Program-made: the position numbers and the translations under genes
Assembly (NCBI GenBank): GCA_030550775.1
Contig: JAUQOS010000011.1
Span: forward strand, 1-42,293
Length of the DNA: 42,293 bases
Direction of reading: 5' to 3'
Origin: Armatimonadota bacterium
GTDB taxonomy: Bacteria > Armatimonadota > Fimbriimonadia > Fimbriimonadales > GBS-DC
The notes under the pieces: model-generated
What the model was told of the DNA's origin: nothing
Seen by the model: only the letters and a program-made list of their open reading frames with translations
Database searches by the model: none
Part shown: piece by piece, positions 8,149 through 17,018 of the stretch
Position numbering within the stretch: the stretch's first letter is position 1
Layout: each line of letters begins with the position of its first letter

Positions 8149-8904
8149 TTAGCTTCCTACCTGCCACTTGCGGATGCACTCGGCAATTTGCTTCAGCCCT
8201 TGCACCGAGCGAGGGGTTTCACGCAGCACCCAGTCGGAGTTGAGTTCGTACACTTGGCGGGTGCGCACAGCGGGGATGCGTTGCCAGCGCGGGTTGTTCA
8301 GAACCGCTTCTGGTTTGGGACCTGCCAGCAGAATGATGTCGGGCGCGCTAGCGAGTGCCACCTCCAAACTTACTGCCTTGAAGCCGCTGACGCTTTGGGC
8401 GAGCGTGTTGCGCCCTCCAGCGAGACGCATGAGTTCGTCAGCGAAGGTGTCGCGCCCCGCTGCCCAGAGCGGCTCCACGCTAATCAAAAACAGCATCGCG
8501 GGCTTTTGGCGTGGGGCGTTGCGTTGCACGCGCGCCACCTCCGCTTGCATCGTGCGGATAACACGTTCCGCAGCGCGCTCGGTGGCGGTGACGCGCCCGA
8601 TTGCACGGATGAAGGCGTAGAGCTTATCAAAGCGGTTCGGGTTCGCGCTGAGCACGCGTAGCCCAAGACGCTTCAGTACGGGTATCACGCGCGTATTGAG
8701 CAGGTCGTGCGCCACTACCAAGTCGGGCTTGAGGGCAACCACGCGCTCGGGGCTGATCTGGTAGTCGCCCACCTTGGGCTTTTGCTTGGCTTCGGGTGGG
8801 TAGTCGCACAGCTCCGTCACGCCCACAATCCGGTCGCCCAACCCTAACGCATAGAGGATTTCCGTAATAGACGGCGCGAGCGACACAATGCGCTGGGCTT
8901 GCAT
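8149..8904 (-). CDS. ABC transporter substrate-binding protein, BtuF/cobalamin-type
   Basis: QRIVSLAPSITEILYALGLGDRIVGVTELCDYP..KPKVGDY..SPERVVALKPDLVVA is characteristic. No signal peptide visible. Confidence 0.8.
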   Translation of the reverse strand: MQAQRIVSLAPSITEILYALGLGDRIVGVTELCDYPPEAKQKPKVGDYQISPERVVALKPDLVVAHDLLNTRVIPVLKRLGLRVLSANPNRFDKLYAFIRAIGRVTATERAAERVIRTMQAEVARVQRNAPRQKPAMLFLISVEPLWAAGRDTFADELMRLAGGRNTLAQSVSGFKAVSLEVALASAPDIILLAGPKPEAVLNNPRWQRIPAVRTRQVYELNSDWVLRETPRSVQGLKQIAECIRKWQVGS

Positions 8905-8913
8905 GGCTGAGGC

Positions 8914-9645
8914 TTACTTGTTCAGCACTTGCTCCAACGCTTGAGCTTGGAGCTGGAATATTTGCTGGAGTCCGCCGTGTGCGAGATCAATCAGCCGATT
9001 GAGACGATCGCGCGAGAAAGGCGCGCCTTCTGCTGTGCCTTGCACCTCTACAAACCGCCCCCGATCCGTCATCACGATGTTCATATCCACGGAGGCTTGC
9101 ACATCTTCCTCGTAGCATAAGTCTAACAGTTCCTCATTGCGCACCACGCCGACGCTGACGGCTGCCACGCGCTCTTGGAACGGCAGGCGCGTGATGTAGC
9201 CCTGCTCGACCATCCAGCGGCAGGCTTGGGCAAAAGCTACAAAGCCGCCCGTGATGCACGCGGTGCGAGTGCCGCCGTCAGCCTGAATCACATCGCAGTC
9301 GAGTGTAATGGTGCGTTCGCCCAGCAGTGAGAGGTCTACTACGGCGCGAATGGCTCGCCCAATAAGCCGTTGGATTTCCATCGTGCGTCCTGAAGGGATG
9401 CCGCGCGCGATTTCGCGTTGGCTGCGCTGCTTGCCCGCGCGGGGAATCATGCTGTATTCGGCGGTGACCCAACCGCTGCCTGTGCCTTTGAGAAAAGGCG
9501 GCGTTTTGTCTTCCACGGTGGCGGTGATGACCACACGGGTGTTGCCCATCGTGATTAGGCACGAACCTTCCGCGAACGGATGAAAACCTGGTTCAAACAA
9601 GATTGGGCGCAGCTCGTTGGCAGCTCTGCCGTCCACTCGTCGCAT
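8914..9645 (-). CDS. rph: Ribonuclease PH
   Basis: MRRVDGRAANELRPILFEPGFHPFAEGSCLITMGNTRV and CDVIQADGGTRTACITGGFVA. Confidence 0.95.
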   Translation of the reverse strand: MRRVDGRAANELRPILFEPGFHPFAEGSCLITMGNTRVVITATVEDKTPPFLKGTGSGWVTAEYSMIPRAGKQRSQREIARGIPSGRTMEIQRLIGRAIRAVVDLSLLGERTITLDCDVIQADGGTRTACITGGFVAFAQACRWMVEQGYITRLPFQERVAAVSVGVVRNEELLDLCYEEDVQASVDMNIVMTDRGRFVEVQGTAEGAPFSRDRLNRLIDLAHGGLQQIFQLQAQALEQVLNK

Positions 9646-9684
9646 AGCGTGGTATAGGATACCTCAGTTGCAGGGGGAAGCGCG

Positions 9685-9712
9685 CCTGCAGGGCGCACAC
9701 ACGCCCTACAGG
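9685..9712. terminator. Candidate hairpin between rph promoter region and the 3' end of the M20 gene
   Basis: CCTGCAGGGCG-CACACA-CGCCCTACAGG, one G-U type mismatch; no U-tract. Confidence 0.4.
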
Positions 9713-11073
9713 TTCGCCAATCGCTCTAAGATGCGTGCGTAGCAGCGCACCAACTTTTTGAGGCTTTCTATGCTGATGCGTTCGTCGGCTTTGTGCGCCT
9801 CGCCATCGCCTTCAAAGCCCGCGCCAATAGCCACTAAGTTTGGCATCACGCGGGCATATGTGCCTCCGCCCATCGTGGCGGGCTGGGTTTCGTAGTCGCC
9901 TGTCTCCTCGCGATAGACTTGCAGAATCGCCTGAAGGAAGGGGGTGTCAGGCGGGATGTAGAGCGGTGGCGTGTGGCGCACTTCGGCGAGCCGGAAGCCC
10001 GTCTGCTCCAGCACGGGCTGTAGCCGCTCCTGCAATGCCTCCAGCGACCAAGTGACGGGGTAGCGAACGTTGAACACGCAGCGCACCCGCGCACCGTCGT
10101 AGTCGAAAACGCCCAAGTTGCTGGTGAGTGCGCCGGATGGTTCATCGCTGTGGGCAATCCCAAGGGCAGCGCCGTCTAACGCCTTGCCCCACGCCAACAC
10201 AGTGTGGAGCCACTGCTCGTTGTCGGGCAGGTTCAGCGGCTCAATTGCCTCCAGCAGGCGCACGACGGCATTGACGCCGCTTTCGGGGTGGCTGCCATGG
10301 GCCGATACCCCTTTGGCAACGGCGCGCCAGCCCGCAGGGTCGGCGTGCCATTCCACGCCCTCGACCTGCGTGTGTGGCTGCAGAGGCAAATTCAGCAATG
10401 CTTCGGCGCGATCGGGCACCATGTTGTGGCGTTCGCCCCCACGCGCCCACACCACGCGCACGCCCTCGCCCGTGTTCACCTCCTTCTCCAAGTAAAGGTT
10501 GGCGATACCTTTCTCGCCGTAGATGAAGGGCCAGCCGGCATCGGGGCTAACGCCCCACACAGGTCGCTCTTGCTCGTGCGCTAAGTAATACTGCATACAC
10601 TCCCAGCGGCTCTCCTCGTCGCAGCCGATAATCAGGCGCACACGGCGTTTGAGGGGCACTTCCAGCTCCTTGAGCGCGCGTAGGGCGTAGATACTGGCTA
10701 AGGTTGCGCCCTTGTTGTCGGTGGCGCCCCGCGCGTAGATGTAGCCGTCGTGAATCTCCGCGCCAAACGGCGGGTATGTCCAGTCATTGCCCGCCGGTAC
10801 CACGTCGATGTGGCTGAGTGAAGCGACCATTTCCGCGCCCTCGCCCCAAGTCATATCGCAAGCGTAGCCGTCGAAGTCGCGCGGATTCAGCTCAAATTGC
10901 CTACCAAGTGCCAACACCACATCCAGCGCCTCGCGCACGCCCTTGCCAAAGGGCATTGTGGGGGCGCGCTCCTCATCGTTGCGCACGCTTGGCGCACGCA
11001 ACAGCGACTGGAAATCGCGGATCATCTCGTCAGTGTGGGCATCTATCCACTGGATGAGTTGCTCGCGATTCAT
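9706..11073 (-). CDS. M20 family dipeptidase (PepV-like)
   Basis: SLSHIDVVPAGNDWTYPPFGAEIHDGYIYARGATDNKGATLASIYALRAL; CDEESRWECM. Confidence 0.88.
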   Translation of the reverse strand: MNREQLIQWIDAHTDEMIRDFQSLLRAPSVRNDEERAPTMPFGKGVREALDVVLALGRQFELNPRDFDGYACDMTWGEGAEMVASLSHIDVVPAGNDWTYPPFGAEIHDGYIYARGATDNKGATLASIYALRALKELEVPLKRRVRLIIGCDEESRWECMQYYLAHEQERPVWGVSPDAGWPFIYGEKGIANLYLEKEVNTGEGVRVVWARGGERHNMVPDRAEALLNLPLQPHTQVEGVEWHADPAGWRAVAKGVSAHGSHPESGVNAVVRLLEAIEPLNLPDNEQWLHTVLAWGKALDGAALGIAHSDEPSGALTSNLGVFDYDGARVRCVFNVRYPVTWSLEALQERLQPVLEQTGFRLAEVRHTPPLYIPPDTPFLQAILQVYREETGDYETQPATMGGGTYARVMPNLVAIGAGFEGDGEAHKADERISIESLKKLVRCYARILERLANL

Positions 11074-11169
11074 AGTATGCTAAGTTCGCGGGCCCATGCA
11101 AGGTTCCTGTTGAAGCAACGGTTGAGAGTGGCAGGAGTTCTTGCCCCACCGCCGAAATACCAGCGCACT

Positions 11170-12009
11170 ATGCATGTCGGCTTTCTTACGGCGCCGTTTG
11201 CAAACGAACCGCTGGAGCGCGTGTTTGAGTTTGCGCGGAAGCACGGCTTCAAGACGATTGAGCTGGCCGCAGGCTACGGGCACCCACACTTAGACCTAGC
11301 GAACCCCGACCTGAAAGCCCTTCAACGCTTGCTCGAGCAAACAGGCGTGGGCATTTCGGCAATCGCTTTCTACACCAACAATACTCATCCCGACCCTGCC
11401 GAGCGCCAGCGCAACAACGAAGGCGTGCGCAAAGCTATTGACATCGCCCACGCGCTGGGCGTGGAAGTGGTGTGCACCTTAGCAGGGCATCCTATGCCCG
11501 GCAAGAGCAAAATGCAAACCATCGAGGAAGATTGCGCGGCGGTGTTCCACCCACTGTGCGAATATGCAGGCGAAAGAGGCGTCAATATCGCGCTGGAGAA
11601 CTGGTTCGCCACCAATATCCAAGCGTTAGACCACTGGCAACGCCTGTTTGAGGTGGTGCCCCACCCCAACCTCGGGCTGAATTTTGACCCCTCGCACCTG
11701 CTGTGGCAGCAGATCGACTACATCAACGCGGTGTTTCTGTTTGGTTCGCGGATTTTCCACACGCATGCCAAAGATACGGAGGTGATGCGCACGCGCTTGG
11801 AGTTTGTGGGCAATCAAGGCAGCGGCTGGTGGCGTTATGTGATTCCGGGCTTAGGACAGGTGCGCTGGGGCGAGTATATCGGCGCGCTGCGTCGCGTGGG
11901 CTACAACGGCGTGCTGTCGATTGAACACGAGGACGCAGCGTTGGGGCGCGAAGAAGGCTTTCTGATTGGTAAGCGCTATCTGGAGCAGTACATGGCACCG
12001 GAGGTGTAG
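11170..12009 (+). CDS. Sugar phosphate isomerase/epimerase (AP endonuclease 2-type TIM barrel)
   Basis: MHVGFLTAPFANEPLERVFEFARKHGFKTIEL; FDPSHLLWQQ; FHTHAKDTE; LSIEHEDA. Confidence 0.88.
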   Translation: MHVGFLTAPFANEPLERVFEFARKHGFKTIELAAGYGHPHLDLANPDLKALQRLLEQTGVGISAIAFYTNNTHPDPAERQRNNEGVRKAIDIAHALGVEVVCTLAGHPMPGKSKMQTIEEDCAAVFHPLCEYAGERGVNIALENWFATNIQALDHWQRLFEVVPHPNLGLNFDPSHLLWQQIDYINAVFLFGSRIFHTHAKDTEVMRTRLEFVGNQGSGWWRYVIPGLGQVRWGEYIGALRRVGYNGVLSIEHEDAALGREEGFLIGKRYLEQYMAPEV

Positions 12010-12011
12010 CG

Positions 12012-12596
12012 ATGCCCAGCCTAACCCCACAACAGCTGATGCAACAGTTTGCGCAGAAGGTTGCCCGCACGCGCGCCTACAGCTACACTTGGGAGTTCCA
12101 AGAGCGCGACCCCAAAACAGGCAAACTCGGCGAGAAGCAAATCTACCAGCTGGAGTTTCTCCAGCCTCACTACCGCAAGATGACCATCATTCAGCGTGAT
12201 CTGTTCAGCAACGGCGCGGTGTTGATTTACAACCCCGACATAGACAACAGAGTGCACGCCCGTAAGGGGCTCCTGCGTCGTGTGTACGAACCGAACGACC
12301 CTGAAATCGCCCGCTTTTTCGAGACCGATCTCGCCTCGATTCTAAAGGATTTGGAGCGGCTGTTTCGGGGCGCGAAAGCGGATTCTGTGAAGCGCGAAAA
12401 GCTGGGGCAACGCGAGGGCTACACGCTGCGGTTTGCACCGCCCAAAGATGCGGTGCAGCGGGTTAGCCTCACGCTGGAAGCGCGGGACCTAATGCCCCTG
12501 CGAATTGAGTATGCCGATGCGCAGGGCACGCGCTCGCTGCGCGTGTTCACAGAATACGCCTTTCCGAACCTCAAGCCTGAGGATTTTAAGTTCTAA
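12012..12596 (+). CDS. LolA-like/outer-membrane lipoprotein-sorting-like domain protein
   Basis: Fold-level resemblance: YTWEFQERDPKTGKL..YQLEFLQPHYRKM..LTLEARDLMPLRIEYADAQG. Only 2 nt after the upstream gene. Confidence 0.45.
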   Translation: MPSLTPQQLMQQFAQKVARTRAYSYTWEFQERDPKTGKLGEKQIYQLEFLQPHYRKMTIIQRDLFSNGAVLIYNPDIDNRVHARKGLLRRVYEPNDPEIARFFETDLASILKDLERLFRGAKADSVKREKLGQREGYTLRFAPPKDAVQRVSLTLEARDLMPLRIEYADAQGTRSLRVFTEYAFPNLKPEDFKF

Positions 12597-12738
12597 GTGC
12601 ACGGCAAGGCTCGTACGGTGCTTACCACACGGAAGCGCATCGCGCTTCTGCTGGTGCCCCCCAGAAGGTAGAATCTGCGCTTGCGAACAACTGGCGACCG
12701 CTCTGCGCAGGCAGCGAGCGGTTTCTCAGGAGGCAGCC

Positions 12739-13350
12739 GTGTTCACCAAGCGCGCAAGTGTGCATCCAACGCGGTTGATTGTGGGGTTGGGCAACCCCGG
12801 CGCCGAATACGCCCACACGCGCCACAATGTGGGCTTCTGGACCGTGGACCTACTGGCACAGCGACACGGAATTGCACTCAAAACGCGCCGCCACCAGAGC
12901 AAGCTTGGGGTTGGGCTAATCCGCGCGGTGCCCGTCGTGCTGGCAAAGCCTCAAACTTACATGAACCTCAGCGGCGAGGCCGTGCGTGCGCTGCTTCAGG
13001 CGTACGCGCTGCCTCCTGAACGGCTGTTGGTCGTGTTTGACGATATCTGGTTGCCAGTGGGGGCAGTGCGTGTGCGTGCTAAAGGCTCCGCTGGCGGGCA
13101 CAACGGGATGAAATCTATCCTAGCAGCGCTGGGCACAGAGTCGTTTCCGCGTGTGCGCGTTGGCATCGGGCAACCGCCAGAGGGCATCGACTTAGCAGAC
13201 TATGTGCTTTCGCCACCCACCCCTGAGGAGCGCAGACTGTTGGAAGCCGCCATCCAACGCGCTGCTGACGCTTGTGAAGCATGGCTAACAGAACCGATTG
13301 AGCAGGTGATGAATCTGTTCAATCGCGAGGCTCGCCCAGTCGGCGAGTAA
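12739..13350 (+). CDS. pth: Peptidyl-tRNA hydrolase
   Basis: LIVGLGNPGAEYAHTRHNVGFWTVDLLA; KPQTYMNLSGEAV; GGHNGMKSI. GTG start preceded by CAGGAGGCAGCC. Confidence 0.95.
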   Translation: MFTKRASVHPTRLIVGLGNPGAEYAHTRHNVGFWTVDLLAQRHGIALKTRRHQSKLGVGLIRAVPVVLAKPQTYMNLSGEAVRALLQAYALPPERLLVVFDDIWLPVGAVRVRAKGSAGGHNGMKSILAALGTESFPRVRVGIGQPPEGIDLADYVLSPPTPEERRLLEAAIQRAADACEAWLTEPIEQVMNLFNREARPVGE

Positions 13351-13356
13351 CGCTCC

Positions 13357-14194
13357 CTACTCCTCTGCCTCCTTTGTGGAGAGGTACTGATCAAGGCGAG
13401 TTTCAAACTCCTCAAGGCTCGCCGATTGCAGAGCATCTGGGTACAGCTGCAACAGCAGTTCGGGATCGTGGATTTGGCTTAGTTTCCGCTGAAGAGGCGT
13501 TGGCACGCTTGAATACCGCGCCTCCAAAATGCGCATCAGGCCTTGAACAATTCCTTCCTGCCGACCTTCTTGCCAGCCTGCTCGCCAGCCCTCTTGCTTG
13601 CCTTCCTCGTAGCCCTGCCGGAGCCCTTTGCGGATTGCTTCACGCTCAAACGATGCCAAATCAGGCGCGTTCTCAATGTCCTTCGCCTTGCGAAACGCCA
13701 GCATCAACAGCGCTGCGGGGTTTTTGGAGGCTGCTGCCTGCAGGCGTGCCTCATCATAGTCTAACACTTTGCATGCCGCAAACTCAAATTGGGTACGACA
13801 GCCAGCTAAACCGCGCTCATAGCGCGTGGGACGCCAGTTAGGGTTCTTGTCTACCAAAATCGCGATGCTTACCACATCACGCCGATACTTGAGCCACGCC
13901 AGTGTGTTGTAAATGTATACGCGCCCGGCGAACTCCGCCCGCGCTGCCGACTGTATCTCGATATGGATCAAAATCCACTGCTCGGTGCCATCGCTTAGGT
14001 AGACGCGTGCCAGTTTATCAACCACGCGCTTTTCCGTATCACTTTCAGGGGCGATTTGCAGCATCTCTTGCTCCAGAAACTCGAAACCGCGTTGCCAGTC
14101 AACCAGCGCGTGCAGCTCGGGGTGAAAAAGTAAGCTCAGGAAAAAATACCGTCACAAAGTGTTTCCACTGCTCTTCGTAGCTGTGGCGGCACAC
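13357..14194 (-). pseudogene. Rpn/PD-(D/E)XK nuclease family (transposase_31-like), frameshifted near the 5' end
   Basis: Main ORF from 14064 (LSDGTEQWILIHIEIQ..). The upstream N-terminal segment (GTG 14194: MCRHSYEEQWKHFVTVFFPEL..) is in a different frame, and removing one T from a homopolymer joins them as ..FFPELTFHPELHALVDWQRGFEFLEQE... Confidence 0.7.
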
Positions 14195-14204
14195 TTGAGC
14201 CCCC

Positions 14205-16829
14205 TCAATCCAGCTTGCGCTTGAGTTCATCCAGCTTCATGAGCGCTTCCACGGGGGTGAGGGTAGTGATGTCCAGTTCGCGTAAGGCTTCCAGCACGGG
14301 GTGCTCGGCAGCCTCGAACAGAGTTAGCTGCAACTTTTTGGTGCGCACGGCAGGTGCGTCGCTGCTGGGTGGCTGGATGGCACTCTGCACGCCCCGCTTT
14401 TCAAACTCGCGCAGGATTTGCTCAGCGCGTTGTACCACTTCGGGCGGCACGCCCGCCATGCGCGCCACATGCACGCCATAACTCCTGTCTGTGCCACCTG
14501 GGAGCACCTTGTGCAGCCAAATGATTCGGTCGCCCTGTTCTTTGACTGCCACGCGATAGTTGGCAACGCCCTCCAAACGGTTTGCCAACTCATTGAGATA
14601 GTGGTAGTGGGTGGCGAACAGCGTTTTGCAACCGATGGCATGTAGGTACTCGGCAACCGCCCACGCGATCGCCAAGCCGTCATAGGTGCTGGTGCCGCGT
14701 CCAATCTCATCTAAAATCACCAAGCTGCGCGCCGTGGCGTTGTTGAGGATGTTGGCAGTTTCGGTCATCTCCACCATAAAGGTGGATTGCCCTGTTGCCA
14801 ACTCATCGCGGGCGCCCACGCGCGTGAAAATCCGATCTACCAGTCCAATCTCGGCGCGGTCGGCAGGCACAAAGCTGCCAATGTGCGCCATCAACACAAT
14901 CAGGGCGTTCTGGCGGATGTAGGTGGATTTCCCGCTCATATTCGGCCCCGTCAGGATAATCAATCGCTGGCTGGAGTCCAAGCGACAGTCGTTGGGCACG
15001 AAGGGTTGCTCGCTAAAGCGTTCCACAACGGGGTGTCGCCCGCCGTAGATGTGGATACGGTCTTCCAAGTCTACGACGGGGCGCACATAGCGGTGGCGGA
15101 CGGCGTTTTCGGCGAATGTGCTGAGCACATCCAGTTCGGCGATCGCCTTCGCCAGCGACTGCAGCGCGGGGGTCTGGCGCGCCACTTCGGCGCGGATGCG
15201 ACTAAACAGCTCGAACTCCAGCGCGTTGATGCGCTCTTCCGCGCCCAGCAAGATGGCTTCTTGTTCCTTCAGCTCAGGGGTGATGAACCGCTCGGCGTTT
15301 ACCAGAGTCTGCTTGCGGATGTAGTCGGGGGGTACTTTGCTCAGGTGGGGCTTAGAAACCTCCAAGTAGTAGCCGAACACGGCGTTGTAGCCCACTTTGA
15401 GGCTGGGGATACCTGTGCGTTGGCGCTCTTTGGCTTCCAGCTGGGCAATCCAGTTTTTGCCTTCGGTGCGCACTTGGCGCAGGCGGTCCAGTTCGGGATC
15501 GTAGCCATCGCGGATGATGCCTCCTGATTTGAGGTCGGCAGGCGGGTCGTCTACAAGGGCGTGTTCCAGCAGGGCACAAAGCTCCTGCAGAGGTGCTAAG
15601 CGCGGGGCAAGGGCGCGCAGCAGGGCTGGGGGATGCTCCAGCGCACTCAGCAGCGCGTTCACTTCGGCATACAGCTCAGGAATACGTTGCAGCGTGCCCC
15701 GCAGGGCAACTAAGTCGCGGGCATTGGCTGTGCCCGTGCTGGCGCGGGCAGCCAGACGCTCCAAGTCTGCCAGTGGGCGCAGCAGCTGCCGAAGGGCGTC
15801 GCGGTGTAGGCTCTGGTGAGCAAGCGCTTCCACTGCGTCTAGGCGCGCGTTAATTGCCTCAGGGTCTAGCAGAGGCTCGTCCAGCCAGCGTTTGAGCAAC
15901 CGCGCGCCCATCGGCGTGCACGTACTATCTAAGGTCGCCAGCAGCGTGTAGCGGCGCGTGCCATCCAGCTGGTTGCGCGTGAGTTCCAAGTGGCGCCGCG
16001 CCGTCGTATCCAAATACATAAACCCCTCCACCGAGTAGGTGGCAAGGGTGCGGAGGTGTTGAAGGGCATCAATGTGGTTGTGTTGAAGGTAGCGTAGGAC
16101 GAGCGCGGCAGCGTCCAGCCCGCGCGTGTATTCCTCACAGCCAAAGCCCCGCAGCGATTCCACCCCAAAGTGCTGAAGCAATAGCTGGCGAGCGTCGCGC
16201 CCCACCCACTCGTGCAACGGCACAGGGGTAATCGTGGTGCCAAGCTGCTCGCGCAGGGTCTGCAGCAACTCCTCTTGGTCGTCGGGCACCAACACTTCGG
16301 CAGGCTGGAGCCGAAACAGCTCGTCCAGCAGCTTTTCAAGGCGTCGTTCGCCTGCGATTTCGGTGGTGAGAAACTCGCCGGTGGACACATCCACCACGCC
16401 CAGCCCATGCACAGGGTCGCCCAGCACCGCTGCCACCAGATAGTTGTTGGCGCGCGCATCCAGCATCGAGTCTTCCAGCACGGTGCCGGGGGTCAAAATG
16501 CGGGTGACACGCCGCTTGACCAAGCCTTTGGCAAGCTTCGGGTCCTCAATCTGGTCGCAGATGGCGACGCGATACCCCTTTTGTACCAGTCTGGCGATGT
16601 AGCGTTCATAGGCGTGCACGGGCACGCCCGCCATGGGGATGCGCCCGTTGCTGCCGTCGTCGCGCCCTGTAAGCACGATCTCCAGCTCACGGGCAGCGAT
16701 TTCGGCGTCTTCGCCGTAAAACTCGTAGAAGTCGCCCACTTGCATCGCCAGCAGCACATCAGGGTGCTCGGCTTTGAGCCGAAAGTACTGCTGGAGCATC
16801 GGGGTCTGGGGCTGGAACTTGGGTTGCAT
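14205..16829 (-). CDS. mutS: DNA mismatch repair protein MutS
   Basis: TPMLQQYFRLKAEHPDVLLAMQVGDFYEFYGEDA; TGPNMSGKSTYIRQ; DEIGRGTSTYDGLAIAWAVAEYL. Confidence 0.97.
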   Translation of the reverse strand: MQPKFQPQTPMLQQYFRLKAEHPDVLLAMQVGDFYEFYGEDAEIAARELEIVLTGRDDGSNGRIPMAGVPVHAYERYIARLVQKGYRVAICDQIEDPKLAKGLVKRRVTRILTPGTVLEDSMLDARANNYLVAAVLGDPVHGLGVVDVSTGEFLTTEIAGERRLEKLLDELFRLQPAEVLVPDDQEELLQTLREQLGTTITPVPLHEWVGRDARQLLLQHFGVESLRGFGCEEYTRGLDAAALVLRYLQHNHIDALQHLRTLATYSVEGFMYLDTTARRHLELTRNQLDGTRRYTLLATLDSTCTPMGARLLKRWLDEPLLDPEAINARLDAVEALAHQSLHRDALRQLLRPLADLERLAARASTGTANARDLVALRGTLQRIPELYAEVNALLSALEHPPALLRALAPRLAPLQELCALLEHALVDDPPADLKSGGIIRDGYDPELDRLRQVRTEGKNWIAQLEAKERQRTGIPSLKVGYNAVFGYYLEVSKPHLSKVPPDYIRKQTLVNAERFITPELKEQEAILLGAEERINALEFELFSRIRAEVARQTPALQSLAKAIAELDVLSTFAENAVRHRYVRPVVDLEDRIHIYGGRHPVVERFSEQPFVPNDCRLDSSQRLIILTGPNMSGKSTYIRQNALIVLMAHIGSFVPADRAEIGLVDRIFTRVGARDELATGQSTFMVEMTETANILNNATARSLVILDEIGRGTSTYDGLAIAWAVAEYLHAIGCKTLFATHYHYLNELANRLEGVANYRVAVKEQGDRIIWLHKVLPGGTDRSYGVHVARMAGVPPEVVQRAEQILREFEKRGVQSAIQPPSSDAPAVRTKKLQLTLFEAAEHPVLEALRELDITTLTPVEALMKLDELKRKLD

Positions 16830-16837
16830 CGGGATGG

Positions 16838-16843
16838 ATTATA
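16838..16843 (-). promoter_or_regulatory. -10 element GGTATAAT of mutS, 8 nt before ATG
   Basis: Minus strand AGGTATAATCCATCCCGATG. Confidence 0.6.
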
Positions 16844-17018
16844 CCTGCTTCGTACCGCGCTCAGCCGTTGCAGCGTCGCACGCGAGGTGGTGCTCCGCCG
16901 TGCCTATGTTTTGTATTGCGTAAGCGGTGCGAAATGATTGCGCATGTAATGCAGAACACGCACCCCCACCATGCGTCAAAATGTAAGGTACAATCGCTTT
17001 ACTGCGAGGAACGAGCCT

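Noticed and set aside
14787-15527. Long plus-strand ORFs antisense to mutS
   Set aside because: Mirror frames of a high-GC gene; no recognisable protein features.
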